A stretch of 64,000 bases of DNA, from the NCBI GenBank assembly GCA_907163345.1, contig CAJQUN010000013.1:11330307-11394306 (forward strand), in the 5' to 3' direction. Both the position numbers and the translations under genes were made by a program. Positions 56,822 through 64,000 of this stretch are shown here, piece after piece. This DNA comes from Haberlea rhodopensis. Taxonomy: Eukaryota; Streptophyta; Magnoliopsida; Lamiales; Gesneriaceae. Positions within the stretch are counted from its first letter, which is position 1. Every line of letters begins with the position of its first letter. The notes beneath the pieces are model-generated. The model ran no database searches, was not told the DNA's origin, and saw nothing but the letters and a program-made list of their open reading frames with translations.

Positions 56822-58253
56822 TAGAGGACTGGCGTCGGGCCACCAACGTTAAACAAGAGGCGCTGCTTGGGAGGCAACCCAAGGGGAGTTAGTTTCCTTT
56901 CTCTCTTTTATTTATTTTTTTTTTGCTTTAGTAGTTAGATTCTCTTTTCTTGTATTTTTACCTTACATTGGGGACAATGTAAGATTTAAGTATGGGGGAG
57001 GGATTAGTAGTTAGTTTTGCTTTAATATTTCAAAAATACAAAAAAATCGAAAAATTTAAAAATTTTGAGCTCATAGTTAGTAATGAACGCATGCTTAGAA
57101 TCACTAGCCCATGATGAAACCTAATTGATATCATGCATGCTTTTGAACATAGATGAATTGTTAACTTTGGAACACTTTGAACTCTAATGCAAAGTTTACT
57201 TTAACTTAGTAAGTGAATATCTTGAGCACAATTTTGTCATGACTTGTGAAGTGTGCATAACTTAGTGAAGATTGTGTGAAGCTTGTGATAGTCTTAAGAA
57301 GTCTCTAATACATGCTAGAACTTAACTACATGCTCTTTGAGGCGTATGTCTAGACTACTTGCAAACATGAAAGTGATATAGGCAATCTTTGATGCGTTTG
57401 AGCCTTTCAAGCCTACCATATGAACAAAATCTATCTTTAGTACCCTTTTCGAGCCTTAATGTAAAAGAATGGTAGTATGCTAAGCATACTAAAGACCCCC
57501 ATTCAACATTCCTTGACTAGCTTATCATCCTACCCTTTTAGCCTAAATGTGATTTTAATCCATACCTTTTAAGGGAGTATGATGTATTTCATTCAAATGC
57601 ACTTGGGAATCATTGAAGTATATTTGTGAACTTTATTGTCAAAAGAATGAAATATATGAAAGAAAAGGAATGCCTTGAGGAATTTGAGAAAAATACGACT
57701 CCAATGGGAGCCAAGGCACAAAAGAAAAAAAAAATGTCGAAATAAACCTTGAAAAAATGAACAAGGTTTGAAAAATTCATGCAAGAAGAGAAGTTTTAGT
57801 GTGCATTTCATCATACTCTCTTGTTTGAATGTCCTTACCCTTTCTTTCATAAGCCAATACCTATGCCAAGCTACAAGCTAATAAAGACCTACTTGATTTG
57901 TGTTTGCAAAGTGGCTAAGATAGTGGAGAAGGGTGTGCAAGTGAGCTTATACTTGTGTTAGTGTATGACTTGAACTATTATAGCTTTGCATATTTTGGAT
58001 CTATAATTTGTACACAACACTTGTTTATGACCACACACACACACGTTCACTGCTTTGTTGGGTACGAAATGTTTAGGGATTGAACTTGTTCCGCTGTTAA
58101 TTTTCTCACCGCCGTTCATTATTATGCATGTTAAAATTGTTGAGGCATTAAAGTGAGGACAAGTTGCTTTGTTAAGAACCTATGAGCCAACCAAAAATAT
58201 TGTAGTTTTATTTGTTTACTCGAGGTCGAGTAAGGAGTAAGTATGGGGGAGTT
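56822..58253 (+). other. Conserved non-coding tail of C with two hairpin-PPT modules
   Basis: No gene. It begins with GGGAGGCAACCCAA (about 56869). An internal module follows: arms CTTACATTG and CAATGTAAG around GGGA (56962-56983, perfect) and a purine tract TATGGGGGAGG (56991-57001). The blocks shared with 7927-9304 of element A come next. The terminal module is TTACTCGA-GG-TCGAGTAA (58216-58233, perfect) and TATGGGGGAG (58242-58251), just before the 3' LTR. Confidence 0.8.
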
Positions 58254-59754
58254 TGATGTGACTAGAAATAGACACATCTTTAGTGCTTAATTGTCTACGA
58301 TTTGGTAGGTTTTGATAGAAAATTTGATACGTATGCTAGCTAATCGTATATTTGTGTAATTGTAGGTACAATCGAAGAAAACGAGCTAAAAATGATGTGT
58401 AAAGACCAAGAAGAGACATGGATATGACAAGGACTCAAAGTTGATCAAGAAAATGGCAAAAATGTAATTTTGGAGGTGGCAATCGATCGCCTGGAAGAGG
58501 AAATCGATCGCCTATGGACAGAAACTTTTGCAACAAAATTCACGGGTCAGCGATCGATCGCGAATGCCAGGCGATCGATCGCCAAAGTCTACTGGAGCCC
58601 AGCGATCGATCGCGATAAAGTGGCGATCGATCGCCTCAAGAAATTCGCTGAAAAAAATAAACTAGCGATCGATCGCCAAACATCAGACGATCGATCGCCG
58701 AAGAGTCCGGAAATTAGGAAATTGAGTCTTTTACCATGTTTAAAAGATTGTATCCCATTTTTATCACTCCCATACCCTAAAACTCGAGACTAAGCCTCAT
58801 TAGCAGCAGTTTTTCATAGTTTTTTCCAACTTTTAGAATAATTGGAGATTTCAGATTAATTTTCTTTGAAGTTTTGTCAAGAACAACGAAGAACGGGATC
58901 GAAATCGACAAGCTGGAATCGTGAGTATTATTAGTAATTTCTTCTCCTTTATTTATTTAATGTTTTCGAATGATATTTTGTTGATTTTAGATTCAATTAT
59001 GCTAGGCTAAAACCCTTTGATTCTTGGTTGAAAGGATACCTACTTTTGGATTTGAATCTTTTATGAGAATTCGGTTTGATTGTTGAATTAGATTTCGATT
59101 TCAATTTGTTTCTCAGATTTCGAATTCCATGATTGTTGTGTTTGTGTATTAAACCGATCACCTAATATTCAATTGCATAATCGATAGTTTGTTAAGAAAC
59201 AACTAAGATTAATAATTAACCGGCTGTAGGTGTTATTGAATTCTTAGGAGAAACGATTGAGTAATCAATTCTAACGGCTGTAGTTTTTATTGATTAGATT
59301 TGTCGAACTCATTAGTTTTGAACACTATCATTGATTTAATCATTAACGGTTGTAGTGGTGATTAGAGATTTGGTAAGTGTTGAATTGAATGCTGTTTTCT
59401 CTTTGACTATGAATAAGATGAGTAGGAATTGAATTTCCAATCGATAGATAATCGAAAGAATTCGAATGTTTTGATTTGATGACTAAAAGATAATTTTCCA
59501 AAAGTACGGTTACCTGAAAACCAAGAATCGCTTTAATCCCATAAGTTTTAATCGTTTTAGTTAAACTCGTTTATTAGTTTGATATTCGCTAAGTAGTAGT
59601 AATCCAATCCAAACTCCCATTGTTACTATTTGTTTGATAATTGACACAAAATAAATTCACCTTCCCTGTGGGATCGATCACTACTTCCGATACTACATAT
59701 TTTTGCTATTAACTGAAGAATGGTTAATTTGGGCGTACGCGATAAGCGCTACCA
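58254..59754 (+). repeat. 3' LTR of element C
   Basis: The 1501-bp partner of 52764-54263 with few differences. It is followed by AGTAG (59755-59759). Confidence 0.92.
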
Positions 59755-59759
59755 AGTAG

Positions 59760-60179
59760 TATATGTTCTATATTTATTAGAGACTATTAGTATGAAAAGG
59801 TTATTATTTTGGATATGTAACAAAAAATATTAGAGTGAAACGAAAAAAAAAATTATTCTAAACAATTGTATGGCCTCACTTTTCCTTAAAACTGATCTTC
59901 ATCCTATTTGAAATCGTTGATATTAAATATTAGTTATTAAAATAATTTATAAATGACTTATATGAACCGAAACAAAATTTGAAATAAGTGTAACTGTTGT
60001 ATTAATATATAACAATTGACAATGTTTGGTTTTATAATTGTATGCCTCTCTAGAAGAGATATATGCTTCCTAACATGAACTAAAAACCAAAACAACATGC
60101 ATACACTCACTATCACACAAAGCATCCTAGAACACCATCACCATTTGTCGTACACACATTCAGGACACACATAGACCCA
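59760..60179. other. AT-rich stretch, possibly decayed copia gag
   Basis: No coding frame is supported. It leads directly into recognisable copia sequence at 60180. Confidence 0.35.
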
Positions 60180-62116
60180 AAAGGTTCAGGGTTATCTAAG
60201 TGTGGGTCCCAAAAGAACTAATCCTGTCTGGAACTCAAGTATGACTGGTTACCAATAAATTCATCGCTTTAATTGCAGAGATCTAGAACCCAACAAGTTC
60301 AAAGCTCAGAGTAGTTTCTAGACAGTGGATGCTCTTGACTTATGACGGGGTGCTTGTCTGCTATCTGAATTAGTAGATATCAGTGGACCAAGAATAACTT
60401 TTGGTGACAACGCGAAAGGTAGAACCGTGGGTAAGGGTAAGATTATCCATGGTAACATTGTTATTAAAGATATACTGTTAGTTGATAATCTATGCTATAA
60501 CCTGATTAGCATTAGTCAACTATGTGAAAATGGTCAATCAGTAGAATTCAACCAGTACATGTGCACAATTAGATCTGCCGATGGTAGTACACTGCTTGTA
60601 GGTAATAGGCATGACAACACTTATAAGATTGATTGAAATTTTGATCAGCCTGCCTCACCTACTTGTTTTGCTACCTTGAATAGTTCCAAAAATTGGCTTT
60701 GGCACAAACGCTTGAGTCACTTAAATTTTAAAATTATTGACAGTCTGCATAAGCTTGAATTAGTCGATGGACTGCCCGAGATAGAGTTATCAAAATACAA
60801 AATATGTTCAGCATGCCAGCTTGGGAAGCATATCAGATCTACCTTTAAGAACATAGCGAGTAAATCTTCTTCTCGGTGACTAGAGTTGCTGCACATGGAT
60901 CTTTTTTATCCTATACCAGTAACAAGTCTATGGAGAATGAAGTATACCCTGGCGTTAATAGACGATTACTCTCGTTTTACATGGGTTTTGTTTATAAGTG
61001 GCAAAGATCAGGCTACTCCAAAGCTGATCAAACTACTAAAAAGACTACAAAATCGGAAATCGTATGGGATAGATAGAATTCACAGTGATAAGGGTAATGA
61101 GTTTACCAACCAGTCACTCAAATCATATCTAGATGACCTTTGTATTAAAATGATTACTCTGCTGCTAGAACCCCACAGCAAAATGGAGTTGCTGAGTGTA
61201 GGAACCGCACTTTGAAAGAAGCTGCGCGAAATATGCTTGCAGAGTCAGAAATCTCACAGAGATTTTGTGCAGAAGCAGTTAATACAGCTTGCTATACGCA
61301 TAACAGGTCGATTATTAATAAATGAGCAAACAAAACACCGCATGAGATCTGGAATGACAGTAAGCCAAATATTTCTTATTTCCATGTGTTTGGTTGTAAA
61401 TGTTTTATTCACAATAATGGAAAGACTCATCTCACTGCTTTTGGTGCTAAATCTAATGCTGTAATATTTTTTGGCTACTCTTGTGTTAGTAAGGAGTCCA
61501 GGGTATTTAACAATAGAACACTTAAAGCAGAAGAATCTATTCATGTTAAATTTGATGAATCTTTTGATAATACTGTATATGAATTGCAAATCAATAACTT
61601 GAGTACTCGATTAGAAAATACTCATATTGATGATTAACGAATTTCTTCATGCAAAGTATGACACTTAGTACCACGTCCACCGCATCACACTGTCATAGGT
61701 ACCAAATGGGTATTTAGAAATAAATTGGACGAGAATGATATTGTAATCATGAATAAAGCAAGATTGGTTGCACATGGATACAGACATGAAGAAGGCATCG
61801 ACTTCGATGAAACTTTTGCCCCTGTAGCCCTACTAGAAGTCACTCGTATATTTCTTGCATTCCTGCATTCAAAGACTTTAAAGTCTATCAGATGGACGTT
61901 AAGAGTGTTGTTCTTAATGGTAAACTCCAGGAAGAAGTTTATGTTGAACAGCCTCCTGGATTTGAAAGCCATCAACAACTTTCCTCTATGTATAAACTGA
62001 ACAAAGCTTTTTATGATTTGAAACAAGCTCCCCGAGCATGGTATGAAACTCTATCAAAGTACTTGACTGAGCATGACTTTACAATTGGCACGGTAGACAA
62101 GACCCTCTCCATCTAA
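60180..62116 (+). pseudogene. Ty1/copia (Sirevirus-like) Gag end, protease, integrase and RT start, decayed
   Basis: The order is copia-type, with integrase before reverse transcriptase. VWVPKELILSG near 60202 and GPRITFGDNAKGR near 60390 match the Gag-end and protease region. 60676-60879 carries the GAG-pre-integrase zinc region (WLWHKRLSHLNFKI, YKICSACQLGKH). 60886-61215 has the integrase core (HMDLFYPIP, LALIDDYSRFTWVLF, HSDKGNEFTNQSL). The continuation, PQQNGVAECRNRTLKEAARN, is in another frame. Reverse transcriptase starts near 61690 (IGTKWVFRNKLDE, EGIDFDETFAPVA, YVEQPPGFES, LKQAPRAWYE) and is cut at 62116. Many stops and frameshifts; an old partial copy. Confidence 0.9.
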
Positions 62117-62292
62117 TATAAGGTGATATCCTCTCTTTGATTGGTCAATCTAAAGAATTCCTTCCGTAAATTACTTGATTCTCGTCCGTATATCGGTTGC
62201 TCTCCACATGTCCGTTTCAATCTCTTTTGTGCATGTATTTTATTTCCTTGTACATGTTGACTCTCCTTTATTGGTCAATCAAAATCTGCTGT
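62117..62292. other. Short stretch left of LTR D
   Basis: No gene. It contains the ATTGGTCAATC block twice (about 62141 and 62270). Confidence 0.5.
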
Positions 62293-64000
62293 TGATAAGT
62301 GTCATCTTTGCACTTATATTTCTAGGTTTTCTCGTTATATTTTACTATGATTCTTGAACAATATTACGTTTTTTGGTATGATTTTGCATGTTTCAGGAAT
62401 TTACGTAGAAATGCGAGGAAATGTAGAAAAGGAGCCAAAACATGATGAAAAATGCATAAATATGACAATGACTCAATCAAAGGCTAAAAAGTGACAAAAT
62501 CATACACCGGACATAATGTGCAGTGCCAGAGCACCGCCAAACCTACGCCCTAGTGTTGTCAAAAAAAAATTCGGAAATTGAGATTTGCTGTCCACGCAAG
62601 CTATTGAGCGTAATATATTATTCATAGAATATTACACACGTGCAGATTTTGGATAGTAGGAAACAAATATGCTGCATTTTTATTAAAGGTATTGACCACC
62701 AAATTTTAGAGGGACTTTTCTTTGACCAAGGAAAAGAAAGGAGAATATTATAATAACTTGGAGAGAGGCTGCATATTTCATGAGTGACGTGGAAGATTGG
62801 ATTTTATTTTCAGAAAGGAAGCATATATTTTATGGAGCATGATTCACGGACGAAACGAGGGGATTTACGAAGAGAACTTCATGTAAATTCATGGATTTGG
62901 ACGAGACACGTGGAGGGGATTTTATTTCCTTGAGCAAGACACCAAACTGGAGGAGGATTAATATATTAACAGATAATTATGTATAGGATGGGGGGCTTCT
63001 TCTCGTAGAGAACATCATACACACATGCACCTCCATCTCTCCACGAACCACATCCCATTCTTCGTACACCAAATACATGCCTCCCTCTAGCTCCATCAAA
63101 AACTCACGTCCACATACATCTCAGTACACCAACTTTTCTTCCCCATCATAAACCTTCAACCTTTCACCCTATGACTTTGAAACAACTCCAACAAGGCGAT
63201 TAAAGTGACGATCGAGAAGGAAGCAAGAGAAGGAGCGAGGATCTACAACCGAAGTCGACGCTGGGAGTTTATTCTTACTTTCATACTTTAGTTTTGTTTT
63301 ATTTTGATTATATCATGCTTGGATTGTTGCAAGACATGTTTGAGTATTGATATTTATTTATGAGTGTGAACTAAGTTTATTTATTGAGACTAGGCAAATC
63401 TTTGTTATGAACCTTCGATTTGATGATTGAATTCTTATAGTTCTTTGCGTATGTTTTATGTTCTTCATGCTTTTAGAGGATTGATCACATTTGAATGATG
63501 TTAATATCGTAATTGAGATCGAGAGATGATTTTAATAACTCATACCATGGATTTCAGACCGAGATCGAGAGATGACGTCAAATACATGCGTGATAGCCAT
63601 AGATATCTTGTAATTGAAAGCTAGAAGTTTTCATGGATCTTATGCAATATTGAGTTGTTAAATAAGTACACGAGAGTGTCTTACTGCAATTTGATATTAT
63701 GTTTAATATAACTCGAGAGAGTATATTAGATAAATTTGGAGATTCGTCATCTTAAAAATATTTGGATATTCAATCAAGAATTGTAGGGATTGCATTTGTG
63801 AGCCGACGTCTCGATAATCTTCTCTAGCGGAATTTTCTCGTTTTCTTTTATTGACTTGGTTGGATTAATAGTTAATTTAATTAATTAGTAGTTATCTATT
63901 TAATTAATTTTCATAGGTTAAATCTAGTAGCGCTATTAGATCTTGGCAAAGCCTGTGAAGAGTGGGGATTCTTTGTATTGATAAATCGTGGGATCCTAGA
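62293..64000 (+). repeat. Partial LTR of Athila-like element D (runs off the window)
   Basis: Starts TGATAAGTGTCATCTTTGCAC, like LTR B, and contains the same block order as LTR A: GTTTCAGGAA, a leader-like stretch, GATCGAGAGAT boxes (63519, 63560), TTATGCAATATTGAG, and CACGAGAGTG. Unlike A, B and C it has no CGATCGATCG pairs. The LTR end, primer site and coding lie beyond 64000. Confidence 0.75.

Larger units (their letters stand above)
52764..59754 (+). mobile_element. Athila-like LTR retrotransposon C (gag-protease only)
   Basis: A 7.0-kb element with 1.50-kb LTRs, a tRNA-Asp-type primer site, gag, protease, and a conserved non-coding tail with two polypurine tracts. Coding ends at 56821, just before the GGGAGGCAACCCAA motif that commonly follows integrase in Athila-type elements. 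Reverse transcriptase, RNase H and integrase therefore appear to have been deleted. It inserted into AT-rich sequence between a copia LTR and copia pol remnants. Confidence 0.92.

Noticed and set aside
414..58697. CGATCGATCG clusters as bacterial or vector contamination
   Set aside because: They lie inside well-delimited plant LTRs with matching partner LTRs and target duplications.
1..64000. tRNA, rRNA or other structural RNA genes
   Set aside because: Apart from tRNA-complementary primer sites of 12-18 nt, I saw no cloverleaf or rRNA sequence.

Overview
The window looks like nuclear DNA of a flowering plant, probably a eudicot. It is AT-rich, dominated by nested LTR retrotransposons of plant Ty3/gypsy lineages (Athila-like, Tekay/Del-like), with plant Ty1/copia, Helitron and MITE remnants and a few plant nuclear genes or gene fragments. 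I cannot name the species.

Left and middle part (1-40118) is a retrotransposon stack. The oldest recognisable piece is a minus-strand Athila-like element (B): its 5' LTR is at 29644-30976, and its gag-protease region is cut into three blocks (29199-29485, 19835-20358, 1349-2800). A plus-strand Athila-like element (A, 2801-19829, TSD ATCCC) split B. A's own 3' LTR was then split by a minus-strand non-coding large LTR element (LARD1, 10118-19147, TSD TTGAG). B was split again by a plus-strand relative of LARD1 (LARD2, 20359-29193, TSD GATTC). Right of B, a minus-strand Tekay-like element (31176-40118, TSD AATGC) sits in a GC-patchy repeat. The first 1348 bases look like part of another minus-strand LTR.

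40119-52763 is the gene-bearing part: one intact-looking gene for a predicted plastid protein (40983-41468, minus), a two-exon Cys/His-rich plant gene whose frame is disrupted (46015-47839, minus), and an intron-containing, frameshifted 3' fragment of an LST8-like WD40 gene (48560-48827, plus). Around them are MITE-like, foldback, Helitron-like and hAT-like remnants, a 72-bp minisatellite, a copia-type LTR and a scrap of gypsy integrase.

52764-64000 returns to retroelements: Athila-like element C (52764-59754, TSD AGTAG; gag and protease only), a decayed Ty1/copia pol region, and the start of another Athila-like LTR (D) running off the right edge.

No element encodes an intact polyprotein. 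A and C lack reverse transcriptase and integrase altogether, and the LARDs encode nothing recognisable, so all would need enzymes supplied in trans. The most striking non-coding signal is a cis-motif shared across elements: pairs of the 10-bp palindrome CGATCGATCG, with starts mostly 21 bp apart, in LTRs of Athila A, B and C, in the Tekay-like LTRs and in the left-edge LTR. The LARDs carry instead a 59-bp tandem array of short inverted repeats whose arms change together (TAGCG/CGCTA to TGGCG/CGCCA). Every gypsy element whose polypurine tract is visible also has a short hairpin with a purine loop just upstream of it.
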